From Bacillus salipaludis (GTDB taxonomy: Bacteria > Bacillota > Bacilli > Bacillales_B > DSM-18226), in NCBI RefSeq assembly GCF_004358205.1, contig NZ_SMYO01000014.1:43329-107328 (forward strand): DNA of 64,000 bases, given 5' to 3'. The notes beneath the pieces are model-generated. The model did no database searches and was not told where the DNA came from. It worked only from the letters and a program-made list of their open reading frames with translations. Made by a program: the position numbers and the translations under genes. The number at the start of each line of letters is the position of its first letter. Within the stretch, counting starts at the first letter, position 1. This document shows positions 26,244 through 34,414 of this stretch, in pieces.

Positions 26244-26336
26244 GTGAATACTTTTATTGTAGTTTTAGTTATGATCACATTCTTAGCTGCCATCTTCACA
26301 GCAGGATACAACGACAAGCCAGGCGCAAATAAATAG
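26244..26336 (+). CDS. 30-residue membrane peptide
   Basis: GTG at 26244 follows a good ribosome site (GGGAGGG, 26229-26235). It encodes one hydrophobic helix (NTFIVVLVMITFLAAIFTAG) and a short polar tail (YNDKPGANK), the plan of single-pass small membrane peptides. A TATAAT box at 26189-26194 fits as -10. Divergent from prkA. The hairpin repeat that begins right at its stop would end the transcript. I recognise no family. Confidence 0.7.
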   Translation: MNTFIVVLVMITFLAAIFTAGYNDKPGANK

Positions 26337-26458
26337 AAAAGCGGAAGCGCCTTGATCAGCACCGACAAGTGCTGGAGGTCCTGCCGGTGAAGTCGTTCTT
26401 TGACTTCATCGGCAGGACCGAAGCAACCTCGAGGGGCTAGGCGCTGGAGCTGGACAAT
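26337..26458 (+). repeat. Hairpin repeat element, copy 1
   Basis: Starts at the stop codon of the 30-residue gene. AGCGCCTTGATCAGCACCGAC opens the element and GGGGCTAGGCGCTGGAGC closes it. The centre is a 17-bp hairpin (GTCCTGCCGGTGAAGTC with GACTTCATCGGCAGGAC, one unpaired base) around the loop GTTCTTT. The same outer boxes and loop occur in copy 2. I associate this type of element with intergenic repeats of Bacillaceae. Confidence 0.8.
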
Positions 26459-26459
26459 G

Positions 26460-26493
26460 TAAAAGGCTGCCCAATGCCAGGCAGCCTTTTTTT
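26460..26493 (-). terminator. Terminator after trmL
   Basis: AAAAGGCTGCC pairs with GGCAGCCTTTT across an 8-base loop. Usable from both strands. Confidence 0.88.
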
Positions 26494-26989
26494 ATTGACC
26501 TAAAGCAGGTCCTTTATTAAGTAGGTTAGAGTAGTTTTGCTGCCTTAGTGCTTCATATACCAGAATAGCCGCTGTATTGGATAAATTTAATGAACGGACA
26601 TTTTGATTCATGGGAATCCTTAACGCGCGGTCCTTATTATTGGCAATGACATCTCTAGGAAGACCTGTCGTTTCCCGGCCAAAAATAAAATAATACTCCT
26701 TGTTCAGATCGCTGTAGTCAAAAGAGCTATGCGGGATTTCACCAAATTTGGTTAAATAAAAAAATTCACCGCCTGCATTCTTTTCAAAAAATTCATCTAT
26801 TGAATCATAATAAATAATGTTCACAAACTCCCAATAATCCAAGCCTGCCCTCTTCAGCATTTTATCTTCTGTTGAAAAGCCTAATGGGCGGATTAAATGT
26901 AAACTGGTATTCGTGGCAGCGCATGTACGAGCGATATTTCCGGTGTTAGAAGGAATCTCCGGCTGGTATAGTACAACGTGGTTTGACAT
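26492..26989 (-). CDS. trmL: tRNA (cytidine/uridine-34) 2'-O-methyltransferase
   Basis: 165 residues from ATG 26989, 7 bases after GAGGTG. The upstream extension has no ribosome site. A minimal SPOUT methyltransferase with the knot motifs LYQPEIPSNTGNIARTCAA, FGRETTGLP and the end MNQNVRSLNLSNTAAILVYEALRQ. It methylates the wobble ribose of tRNA-Leu species (CmAA and cmnm5UmAA). Two such tRNA-Leu genes (CAA and TAA anticodons) are encoded at the end of this window. Formerly called CspR/YibK. Confidence 0.95.
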   Translation of the reverse strand: MSNHVVLYQPEIPSNTGNIARTCAATNTSLHLIRPLGFSTEDKMLKRAGLDYWEFVNIIYYDSIDEFFEKNAGGEFFYLTKFGEIPHSSFDYSDLNKEYYFIFGRETTGLPRDVIANNKDRALRIPMNQNVRSLNLSNTAAILVYEALRQQNYSNLLNKGPALGQ

Positions 26990-27053
26990 CAATTTCACCT
27001 CAAAAAAAATCTCTACCTGCAATTATACCACTATGTTGTTTACGGACAAGAAA

Positions 27054-27923
27054 TCAATCCAAAATCGAAAAGAACTTATATTTTATGTTTGGCGTATAGG
27101 CTGATGAATCTTCGTAGGCCCAGTACCTCATACGGCTATTGTACGTATTGGCGTTTACCAACGGCATTCCATATGCATCCTTCCCGGTCACCATCGTATT
27201 ATGATTAAACCGGCCATCCCCTTCAAAATCGTAGCAAATCACGTCCCCCAATAATAATTGATCAGGACTGCTGACCTCTCTTGCCCTTAAACCACTCTTA
27301 GAGTTCCCCAAATATAATCTTAGAGAATGGGCCATCGCCCAGCTGTAGCTATAATTATGATTTTGCATCCACCAGCCGCTTCCGCGGTTCGGATACCCTC
27401 TCATCGGGGCTCCACCGGCACGAAGACATTGTGATATATAATTGGTACAATTGTTTTCAAATTTTTTATACGCAGGATTATAACTATTCCACCAGCGTTC
27501 CGCATATTGCACTGCCTTTAAACGGTCATACCGGAAGCTTGAACGTTCCTCCAATTCTTCGGTTGGAATGGATAATTCCTGATGACCATCGCCAGTTTGA
27601 ACAGGTGCGATTTCTTGATCAGAGATTACTTCTCCTTTATAAAGCTTAGCGAGCCTCATTTCTGTCTCCTCTTCTAGATAAAGCGCGTCTTTTTGTTTAA
27701 TAAGATATTGAAAATGAGCCATATAATGGACAGTTTCGTAATTCCCATTTTCAATTTTTTCTATGATATTGCCCGCAGCCTTTACTTTTACAATTTCAGC
27801 CGACCGTTTGGACAAAGAAGCTAATTTTCTTTCTGCCTTTGGATATAAACTTTTCTGCTCCCTCGTATTTGAAATAAATTGATGAATTCTTTTATCAAAT
27901 AATTCTTGAAGGGATTCTTGCAT
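27054..27923 (-). CDS. Amidase-domain (papain-like) protein
   Basis: 289 residues from ATG 27923, which follows GGAGAGAG; the longer frame to 27989 lacks a ribosome site. Residues 1-120 are helical and charged. Residues 130-289 are an amidase-6 type domain: the Cys in KFENNCTNYISQCLRAGG, an aromatic GSGWWMQNHNYSYSW and the His in GDGRFNHNTMVTG. Known members are often secreted, but no signal peptide or TM helix is present here, so it may act in the cytosol or mother cell, or leave by another route. Substrate unknown. Confidence 0.8.
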   Translation of the reverse strand: MQESLQELFDKRIHQFISNTREQKSLYPKAERKLASLSKRSAEIVKVKAAGNIIEKIENGNYETVHYMAHFQYLIKQKDALYLEEETEMRLAKLYKGEVISDQEIAPVQTGDGHQELSIPTEELEERSSFRYDRLKAVQYAERWWNSYNPAYKKFENNCTNYISQCLRAGGAPMRGYPNRGSGWWMQNHNYSYSWAMAHSLRLYLGNSKSGLRAREVSSPDQLLLGDVICYDFEGDGRFNHNTMVTGKDAYGMPLVNANTYNSRMRYWAYEDSSAYTPNIKYKFFSILD

Positions 27924-27973
27924 CTCTCTCCACTCCTTTCCATTCATACATATGTGGAAAGGACGAAATTCAA

Positions 27974-28012
27974 TCAAAAAAAGAGCCAATCATCATGATT
28001 CGCCCTTTTTTA
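27974..28012 (-). terminator. Terminator after queG
   Basis: GGGCGAATCA and TGATTGGCTC form an imperfect stem over a 3-base loop, with TTTTTTT on the minus-strand side. Confidence 0.65.
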
Positions 28013-29143
28013 CGTATTCAACATACGTAAACCTTTTTCGATTTCCTGCTGGACCTCTATATCTGTTTCGGTTTTCCTAGCTTTCTCAAGGGCGGTATAT
28101 GCGCTCTCGCCGCCAATTTTACCAAGGGCCCATGCAGCTGTTCCCTTCATTACTGGACTTTGTTCATTCTGCAAAACCTCAACTAAATCGGGAACTGCTG
28201 TTTCATCTTTAAAATGAGCAAGGGCAATCATGGCATTACGTTGGATTGGCTTCTTCCCACGCCAAGACCCTGATAAATGGCCAAATTTATTTTTAAATTC
28301 ACGATTACTCATCTTTAAAATTGGGGTTAATAATGGTTTTTCAATTTCCGGATTGGTTTCCATTTCTTCATGAAAATGAAAGTCCTTCCCTTTATTTTCC
28401 GGACAGGCGGTTTGGCAGGAATCACAGCCATACACCCTATTTCCGATTTTCTCCCTAAATTCATCCGGTATAAGGCCCTTTGTTTGCGTTAAAAATGAAA
28501 TACATTGCTGAGCATTGATCTGTCCGCCGTGTACCAATGCACCTGTAGGGCAAGCCTCAAGACATTTTGTACATGTTCCGCACTGATCTTCTATTGGAGA
28601 GTCGGGTTCAAAAGGAATACTGGTAATCATTTCACCTAGGTAAACATAAGAGCCAAATTCAGGCGTGATTACCGCACAATTCTTTCCGCTCCAACCAATC
28701 CCTGCTCTCTCTGCCACAGCTCTGTCTGAAAGTTCTCCAGTGTCAACCATTGATTTAACCCTGGCATCCGGTACCTTTTCAAGGATAAATGCTTCCAGTT
28801 TTTTTAGTCGATCACGGAGAATATGGTGATAATCCATTCCCCAAGAAGCTCTTGAAAAAATTCCTCTTCGCTCTCCCTTTTTGCTCACGAGCCTGATTTT
28901 CATTTTAGATGGATAAGCTAACGCAATCGCTATGATGGAACGCGGCTCTTCAAGGAGCAGGGAGGGATTAACGCGTTTTTCTATATCCGGTTCCTCAAAA
29001 CCTGATTGGAAACCTAGCTCCTGCTGGCGTATTAATCTATTTTTCAGTTCAGTAAAGGGGGCAGCAGTAGTAAAACCAATTTTATCAATGCCAATTTCCT
29101 TACTGTATGCAATTAGTTCTTCTTTAAATTGGTTAACGTTCAT
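28010..29143 (-). CDS. queG: Epoxyqueuosine reductase
   Basis: 377 residues, standard length. A cobalamin-binding N-terminal part (SIIAIALAYP, RASWGMDYHHILRDRL) is followed by two 4Fe-4S clusters: CGTCTKCLEACPTGAL near residue 185 and CDSCQTACPENK near residue 240. Two HEAT-like repeats close the protein (AMIALAHFKDETAVPDLVEVLQ). It makes queuosine from epoxyqueuosine in tRNA as the last pathway step. Start ATG 29143 has a modest GAAGGC ribosome site. Divergent from the B3/4 gene. Confidence 0.96.
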   Translation of the reverse strand: MNVNQFKEELIAYSKEIGIDKIGFTTAAPFTELKNRLIRQQELGFQSGFEEPDIEKRVNPSLLLEEPRSIIAIALAYPSKMKIRLVSKKGERRGIFSRASWGMDYHHILRDRLKKLEAFILEKVPDARVKSMVDTGELSDRAVAERAGIGWSGKNCAVITPEFGSYVYLGEMITSIPFEPDSPIEDQCGTCTKCLEACPTGALVHGGQINAQQCISFLTQTKGLIPDEFREKIGNRVYGCDSCQTACPENKGKDFHFHEEMETNPEIEKPLLTPILKMSNREFKNKFGHLSGSWRGKKPIQRNAMIALAHFKDETAVPDLVEVLQNEQSPVMKGTAAWALGKIGGESAYTALEKARKTETDIEVQQEIEKGLRMLNT

Positions 29144-29251
29144 TTTTAAAGCCTTCTTTCAAACGGTTTCCATCAATATGATGCGGTTAATTATTCATTA
29201 CACACTTTTTTATGATAAACTATTTCCAACAAATTTTGGAGGTTAAAAAGC

Positions 29252-29920
29252 TTGGAAATTCAATTGTCATCAAGTCTGATTGAAAAGATTCCTAATTTTA
29301 AAGTGGGAGTTATTGAATACGAGAATATCACTGTCGGGAATTCACCGCAAATGGTTAAAGGCCGTCTTCAGTTGTTTCAAGAGTCGATCTATTTTGAGCT
29401 GGAAAATAAAAATGTGACGGATTTACCTGGAATTCAGGAATGGCGAAGTGTGTTTAAAATGACGGGAAAGGACCCGAACCGCTACCGTCACTCTGCAGAA
29501 GCACTATACCGAAGGGTTCAAAAGCAGAATTATCTTTCCCCTGTTCAAAGTGCGATTGATCTCAACAACTTTTTCTCGCTAGAATATCAAGTGCCGATTG
29601 GGATTTATGATCAAGAGAAATTAGAGGGACCAGTTACAATCCGAATTGGTGCTGCTGGGGAAGAATATCGCGGTTTAAATGGAAGAATGAACTCATTAGA
29701 GAACTTAATTGTATCGGTAGATCAACAAGGACCATTTGGCAGTCCGTTTGTAGACTCAGACCGAACACCTGTAACGGTAGAAACCAAACAGGCGGTGCAA
29801 ATGATCTATATTCGGCCATCTATGGATGTAGTTAACGCGAAACAGCTAACGGAATCTTTAATGAATATGTTTATTCAAGTCCATGGCGGGGATGCTTCTT
29901 ATCGCATATTAGGATGCTGA
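29252..29920 (+). CDS. B3/4 domain protein
   Basis: 222 residues from TTG 29252 behind GGAGGT. The bulk is a B3/B4 tRNA-binding-like domain as in the beta subunit of phenylalanyl-tRNA synthetase, with WRSVFKMTGKDPNRYRHSAEALYRRV and NNFFSLEYQVPIGIYD and a GLNGRMNSLENLIVSVD stretch. Freestanding copies are thought to edit or bind amino acids or mis-charged tRNA. Function of this one is not established. Confidence 0.85.
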   Translation: MEIQLSSSLIEKIPNFKVGVIEYENITVGNSPQMVKGRLQLFQESIYFELENKNVTDLPGIQEWRSVFKMTGKDPNRYRHSAEALYRRVQKQNYLSPVQSAIDLNNFFSLEYQVPIGIYDQEKLEGPVTIRIGAAGEEYRGLNGRMNSLENLIVSVDQQGPFGSPFVDSDRTPVTVETKQAVQMIYIRPSMDVVNAKQLTESLMNMFIQVHGGDASYRILGC

Positions 29921-29937
29921 TAGAGGCATTCTTTTTT
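29909..29937 (+). terminator. Terminator after the B3/4 gene
   Basis: GGATGC pairs with GCATTC (one G-T pair) across TGATAGAG and is followed by a seven-T run. Short but well placed. Confidence 0.6.
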
Positions 29938-29944
29938 TGGGCAA

Positions 29945-29993
29945 ATAAAAAAACGTAACGCATCGTTTTTCTTTGAAACGATACACTACGTTA
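29945..29993 (-). terminator. Terminator after tRNA-Gly
   Basis: On the minus strand AACGTAGTGTATCGTTT pairs imperfectly with AACGATGCGTTACGTT, followed by TTTTTATTTG. It lies just past the tRNA 3' end. Confidence 0.8.
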
Positions 29994-30003
29994 GTCACAA
30001 TAT

Positions 30004-30078
30004 TGGAGCGGGTGATGGGAATCGAACCCACTACATCAGCTTGGAAGGCTGAGGTTTTACCAGTAAACTACACCCGCA
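30004..30078 (-). tRNA. tRNA-Gly (anticodon TCC)
   Basis: Cloverleaf on the minus strand: acceptor GCGGGTG, D arm TAGTTTACTGGTAAAAC, anticodon loop CTTCCAA giving TCC, T arm GGTTCGATTCC, and 3' CCA encoded. A separate single-gene unit with its own terminator. Confidence 0.95.
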
Positions 30079-30202
30079 AATTATTATAATGTAATATTTA
30101 TTTTCAACACGCATTTACATGCCTCTTCCTCTAAAAGCATATTCGAAGAAGAATGATGCGTCGAGGCAACTCGAAGCTTATTCTCAGATGCTATGCTCGT
30201 GG

Positions 30203-30233
30203 CTGAGGTTTTACCAGTAAACTACACCCTCAA
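30203..30233 (-). pseudogene. 5'-half remnant of tRNA-Gly
   Basis: About 30 bases repeat the 5' half of the adjacent tRNA-Gly (GGGTGTAGTTTACTGGTAAA and then ACCTCAGCC), stopping in the anticodon stem. The first bases differ (GAGGGTG for GCGGGTG) and the AT-rich flank after the 5' end is also shared, which shows a partial duplication of the locus about 150 bases upstream of the intact gene. Confidence 0.75.
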
Positions 30234-30422
30234 TTATTACTTGAACGCTTTAATTAACTGACTTTTATTATATTACACACTTTTCATTTTTTCGTCAAGG
30301 TTTTTTGCGAAATTTGTCGATTTTTTAACTTGATTTTTAGATTGAGTGGATTAGTAGGAGAAAAAGGGCTTTTCGGTGAATGGTAGGGCGGTGCTTTTCC
30401 CTTTTTATGATAAATAACACTC

Positions 30423-30733
30423 TTTGCGGGTACTTTGAATCTTTGACAGTTACCACGGCCATTCTTTTTTCTCGTTTACGGGCAATTAGAACCCTCGTCA
30501 GTGACCGCTTCCACTCTTTTTTCTCCTTTACGGGCACTTAGAACACTTGTCAGTGACCGCTTCCACTCTTTTTTCTCCTTTACGGGCACATAGAACCCTC
30601 GTCAGTGACCGCTTCCACTCTTTTTTCTCCTTTACGGGCACATAGAACCCTCGTCAGTGACCGCTTCCACTCTTTTTTCTCCTTTACAGGCACTTAGAAC
30701 CCTTATCAGTGAAGAAACCACTCTTTTTTTCAT
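30423..30733. repeat. 52-bp tandem repeat, about 5-6 units
   Basis: Units of exactly 52 bases begin at 30475, 30527, 30579 and 30631 and are 90% or more identical, with a diverged unit before (30423-30474) and a partial one after (from 30683). Each has TTTACGGGCA, TTAGAACCCTCGTCAGTGA and a CCGCTTCCACTCTTTTTTCTCC tract with one strand rich in pyrimidines. There are no spacers, so it is a minisatellite. The rest of the 30080-30792 gap holds only the tRNA remnant and AT-rich sequence. Confidence 0.9.
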
Positions 30734-30792
30734 TTACAACCTATGTTCAACCCTAGATGGTAAAAGTCTATTTGAGTTCGTATTTTTCAAAA

Positions 30793-31719
30793 TTAAAGAT
30801 GCTCATTCATCCACCCAATAATATCCGCAACCACTTCATCCTTATTAATCTCATTTAATATTTCATGCCTGGCATCTTCATAAAATTTATAAGTGACATC
30901 GATAATACCGGCATTTTTAAATGCTTGATAGGTTTTTAACACACCTTTTGTATTTCCTCCAACTGGGTCCATACTTCCGGAAACCAAATAGATCGGCAAC
31001 TTTTTTTGAATCAACTCAATATTAGCGATTTTATTTATCGTTTCAAGACCGCCAAGCAGATCATTAAAAAAGCCTGATGAGAAAATACCACCACAATTGG
31101 GATCTTCAATATACAAATCTACTTCTCTTTCGTCCCTGCTTAACCAATCAAATTCCGTTCGATTCGGTTGAAAGCTCTTATTGTAGTTACCAAATGTAAG
31201 ATTATTTAATAGTGGACTAGGAGTCCTTCTTCCTATCTTCTTCATTTGCCTGGAAGCGATCATCCTGCCGATTTTCCCCATAATCCCCGGGTCTCCGCCT
31301 GTACCTGATAAAATCACACCTACAATCCGATCACCGTGCAATTGAATATAACGACGGGATAAGAATGATCCCATACTGTGACCAAATAGAAAAATCGGAA
31401 CATCTGGATAGTCCTTTTCAATGATCGTGGTAAGGGTAAACAGATCCTCCACTACTTTTTCAAAGCCCTGTTCATCTGCAAAATAACCTGAACAGTTATT
31501 TAAACTCGCCGTTTTTCCATGGCCACGGTGATCATTACCAAAAACGACTATATTTTGAGATACGAGTTCTTCTGCAAAGGAGTGATATCGCTCGATATGC
31601 TCTGCCATACCATGGGCAATTTGGACAATTGCGCGCGGATTTTCCTCCCCATCCCATTTGCTAACATGGATCTTAATACCATCATTCGTTTCAAAGGTAA
31701 AAGCAGATTGCTTAACCAT
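30793..31719 (-). CDS. Alpha/beta hydrolase, monoacylglycerol lipase/lysophospholipase type
   Basis: 308 residues from ATG 31719, 9 bases after AAGGAG; GTG 31728 is within the ribosome site. The Hydrolase_4 family pattern is complete: VQIAHGMAEHIERY near the N-terminus (oxyanion hole), FGNDHRGHGKT, the nucleophile elbow FLFGHSMGSFLSR with catalytic Ser, LVSGSMDPVGG with the acid Asp, and YEDARHEILNE with the His. It likely hydrolyses lysophospholipids or monoacylglycerol (YtpA-like) in the cytosol or at the inner membrane face. Single gene. Confidence 0.9.
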   Translation of the reverse strand: MVKQSAFTFETNDGIKIHVSKWDGEENPRAIVQIAHGMAEHIERYHSFAEELVSQNIVVFGNDHRGHGKTASLNNCSGYFADEQGFEKVVEDLFTLTTIIEKDYPDVPIFLFGHSMGSFLSRRYIQLHGDRIVGVILSGTGGDPGIMGKIGRMIASRQMKKIGRRTPSPLLNNLTFGNYNKSFQPNRTEFDWLSRDEREVDLYIEDPNCGGIFSSGFFNDLLGGLETINKIANIELIQKKLPIYLVSGSMDPVGGNTKGVLKTYQAFKNAGIIDVTYKFYEDARHEILNEINKDEVVADIIGWMNEHL

Positions 31720-31807
31720 CCCAATCACTCCTTAGCATCTTGACAATTGAACTTCACTAAAAAGCATTTACTTCATGATGTACCTATAGCGTTCAGCTTG
31801 ACTTACC

Positions 31808-33016
31808 TTATCTTCCACAGCATTTTTTATACTTTTTCCCGCTTCCGCAAGGGCATGGATTATTTCTGCCGATTTTCTCGTTTGTTTTACCTTCAGTTTG
31901 TTTGGGGCTCGTTAAAAGTTCCGGTTTCAATGAATGTTCCCTTAGCTCAATTGGTGTATAGCCTTTCAAAAACCATTGCTTCGTGTTATTCATCAAATGA
32001 ACCACTTGATCCATTATCGCTTGGACCGTTTCCAAACTTTCAAATTCAAGGACACTTCCTAAATAATGCATAACCTCATTCGGGCCGTCACCAATTCGAG
32101 TCGCATAGACACACTCTTCTACAATACTATCAGCTGCCTCCCTGTCCATTTCAAAATACAGCGTAAGGAACTGGACAAACTCCAGATAGCTTTGATTCTT
32201 TTCAACAAACCCGGCTTCCCCCGCTTTGAGAAGTTGTTTTTTAGTAAAAGGAAAAAATGCCACACTTTCTCTCATCCGGTGTTCTTGCTTCACTCTTTTT
32301 GGATCATACACTCTTATATTTGAGAAGCCTTCTTCATTAAGACTAATTTCTTTATGATAGGGATTGGCATGATGAATAACGTCAAGAAATTCCCGTAAAC
32401 GTAACGGTTCTTTCGTGAAGGTTTCCAGCATCTCTGATAGTTGTGCTGTACTTAATGCTCCATAATAGTAACAAAGACCGTATGTAAGTTTGATCCACTC
32501 TGTATTTCTATTTATGATAGATGTGAACTTTTTATTATCTTCAAGGGATAAAATTGGAACAATCAGTTCATCCGGCACAGCCAATATCCTTTTTCCTTGA
32601 AAGATTCCCGTAAATATCAAACCACGTGCACGAAAATATTCGATTTGATGCGGTTCTAATTCTTGGGCAATCATATGCCCGCCATTATGGGCGATTTTTG
32701 TTAATAATCTCAAACGCTCGGCATCAAATGGAAGGCAAACCTTTTCGAGCGTTTTAGGAATCATTTCTTGTAACACTGTAACAAGTTCGGCTTTTTTCAA
32801 ACTGCTGACGCCTTTTAATTCTAAATTTTTTCTGATGTTATCTAACTCACTCTTTGTCATTTTACCTAGTTGTTCCTGTAAGGTTACAGGAACATTCAAA
32901 TTGCCCCAATGTTTTTGATCCTGTTTTACCTCTATATCTTTGGACACTTTTTTTAATCCAGACAAAGCCTTGAGAAGGCCTTCTTCTAATTGTTTATCCA
33001 TCACGTTGTTGCTCAT
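31808..33016 (-). CDS. SEC-C motif protein
   Basis: 402 residues ending in a classical SEC-C zinc motif, RNNPCPCGSGKKYKKCCG. The N-terminal region has a SAP-like helical stretch (MTKSELDNIRKNLELKGVSSLKKAELVTVLQ, residues about 53-85), suggesting nucleic-acid binding. The rest is helical and lacks a known enzyme motif. ATG 33016 follows AGGGAG. SEC-C tails bind zinc and often mediate contact with other proteins. Function unknown. Confidence 0.8.
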   Translation of the reverse strand: MSNNVMDKQLEEGLLKALSGLKKVSKDIEVKQDQKHWGNLNVPVTLQEQLGKMTKSELDNIRKNLELKGVSSLKKAELVTVLQEMIPKTLEKVCLPFDAERLRLLTKIAHNGGHMIAQELEPHQIEYFRARGLIFTGIFQGKRILAVPDELIVPILSLEDNKKFTSIINRNTEWIKLTYGLCYYYGALSTAQLSEMLETFTKEPLRLREFLDVIHHANPYHKEISLNEEGFSNIRVYDPKRVKQEHRMRESVAFFPFTKKQLLKAGEAGFVEKNQSYLEFVQFLTLYFEMDREAADSIVEECVYATRIGDGPNEVMHYLGSVLEFESLETVQAIMDQVVHLMNNTKQWFLKGYTPIELREHSLKPELLTSPKQTEGKTNEKIGRNNPCPCGSGKKYKKCCGR

Positions 33017-33159
33017 AAAACTCCCTACTTTCTAAATCCTCTCATTTTCGCAGAATGCAAGCCCCGACCTACTATCCGTATTTCTATTATATATATAAAT
33101 AATATAATGCTTTCAAAGAAATCAATTTTACAAGAAATTTGAAAGGGAGTGAAGCGGTA

Positions 33160-33252
33160 TTGGCTAAAATGGTAATAATGTATGAGAGACCTTAAAGACC
33201 CAGAAAAATTTGATTAGTACTATAACAGAAAATGTTTTTTCTATAAACAGGA
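33160..33252 (+). pseudogene. EthD-like protein, N-terminal remnant
   Basis: After an AAAGGGAG ribosome site a TTG opens MAKMVIMYERP-stop. Shifting frame by one base gives KDPEKFD-stop-YYNRKCFF. Together this resembles the start of small EthD-type ferredoxin-like proteins (MAKxxVxYxxPxDxxxFDxYY). The rest of the gene is gone. At least one frameshift and one stop are present. Confidence 0.45.
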
Positions 33253-33300
33253 TAATTTACGCTAGTATATTTCAAACTAAGTTATAAAAAGGTGGCATAT

Positions 33301-33626
33301 ATGAAATCAGATTATTTTGTGTTGTTTTTTTGTGGATAATATTTCCAATCTCAATATGGAAAGTTATCCCTCGAAATCGACTTCGCGAAGCCATTGCGAC
33401 TCTTTTGTTATTTCAGATGTTAACGTGGCTGTTCAGTATTTATCTAACCTATTTCGGCTTACTTGAATCACCCGTTCGAATTTTCAAACATGCAACAAAA
33501 ATAAATTTTACGATGGAATATTTAGCTTATCCTTTTTTTGCTCTTCTGTTCCAGCTAAAATTTCCAAAAAACGCACATTTTATAAGACGTGTGTTACATT
33601 ATTTTTTGGGGATAAAGAATGTATAA
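33301..33626 (+). pseudogene. CBO0543-family membrane protein remnant 1
   Basis: ATG 33301 behind AGGTGG begins MKSDYFVLFFCG and stops within a run of seven T. Reading on in the next frame gives LWIIFPISIWKVIPRNRLREAI and three hydrophobic helices up to KNAHFIRRVLHYFLG, the N-terminal two thirds of the CBO0543 type of Firmicute membrane proteins (about 150-170 residues). The C-terminal helices are missing. A single-base slip in the T run plus a 3' deletion explains it. Paralogue of remnant 2. Confidence 0.6.
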
Positions 33627-33636
33627 AATCAACGGT

Positions 33637-33835
33637 TCAATCTTCATTTGTCTCTAACCTTTCAAAGTCAGGATGTGCCATAATCCATATCACATAACGA
33701 CGACATATCCAAAGCTCAATGATAAAATTAAAAAAGCTTCTTATGAGATTCTCCATACTAATCTTCATAATGTTTGTAAATTTCCCTATCAAAAACATAA
33801 AAGTTAGCATAATGCCATGCCTGCACTTTTATTTC
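33637..33835 (-). other. Possible decayed minus-strand coding fragment
   Basis: On the minus strand two adjacent frames together read QAWHYANFYVFDREIYKHYED, then, after a stop and a frame change, FNFIIELWICRRYVIWIMAHPDFE to a stop. The composition is protein-like, but I recognise no family and there is no start site. It may be the tail of a gene broken when the region was rearranged. Confidence 0.25.
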
Positions 33836-34250
33836 TGTAGCATTCATACCAAAGGATAAAGTAAGAGAGGCCAGCGTCATCTTCCTTTTTCAACAGTGTG
33901 TTACATGGTTTGCTGGAATTCTCGCTGTGGGATTCCACTTATTAGAGTACCCTGTTCGGGAACTCGCAAAAGTGAATGGCACCAGCTTTTTATATGAGTT
34001 CTTTTTATATCCCGTCGTAACCATCTTCTTTTGTCTCTTTTACCCCAAAACCAATTCATTTTGGAAAAAACCCCTATATATAAGTGCATATTCCACAGCA
34101 CTAACCTTACCTGAAGTCATCATGGAAAAGTATACAAATCTGATTTCATATATTCATTGGCAATGGTATTTTACCTGGACATCCGTTTATGCTACCTTAT
34201 TTTTAGCATGGATATTTTATAAATGGTATTTTAAGTTAAATAACCACTAA
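33813..34250 (+). pseudogene. CBO0543-family membrane protein remnant 2
   Basis: An open frame from 33813 to 34250 lacks its N-terminus and any ribosome site before its first possible start (GTG 33927). It reads FIPKDKVREASVIFLFQQCVTW, then helices through EYPVRELAKVNGTSFLYEFFLYP, KTNSFWKKPLYISAYSTAL and the conserved WQWYFTWTSVYATLFLAWIFYKW end. This is a CBO0543-type protein from its second helix on. Its first part matches the middle of remnant 1 (IPRNRLREAIATLLLFQMLTW), so they were tandem paralogues. Confidence 0.6.
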
Positions 34251-34414
34251 ATATTTTGTTCTCCCCTCTTGCCCTTTAGGTGGGCTTCTGGATATTTATG
34301 TTAAAATTCAGAGAGATGTTGTTTAAATAGCAGGAAAGGTTAGTTAAATGAAAACCAGGCACATCAATCAAAAATTGATTGTATGCACCTCATTCACTCA
34401 GGAGGGGAAACCAA

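Noticed and set aside
30423..30733. Possible CRISPR array
   Set aside because: The units are directly adjacent with no unique spacers, and no cas genes are present. It is a minisatellite.
32066..32323. 85-residue frame antisense to the SEC-C gene
   Set aside because: It overlaps a well-supported gene and has no start signal.
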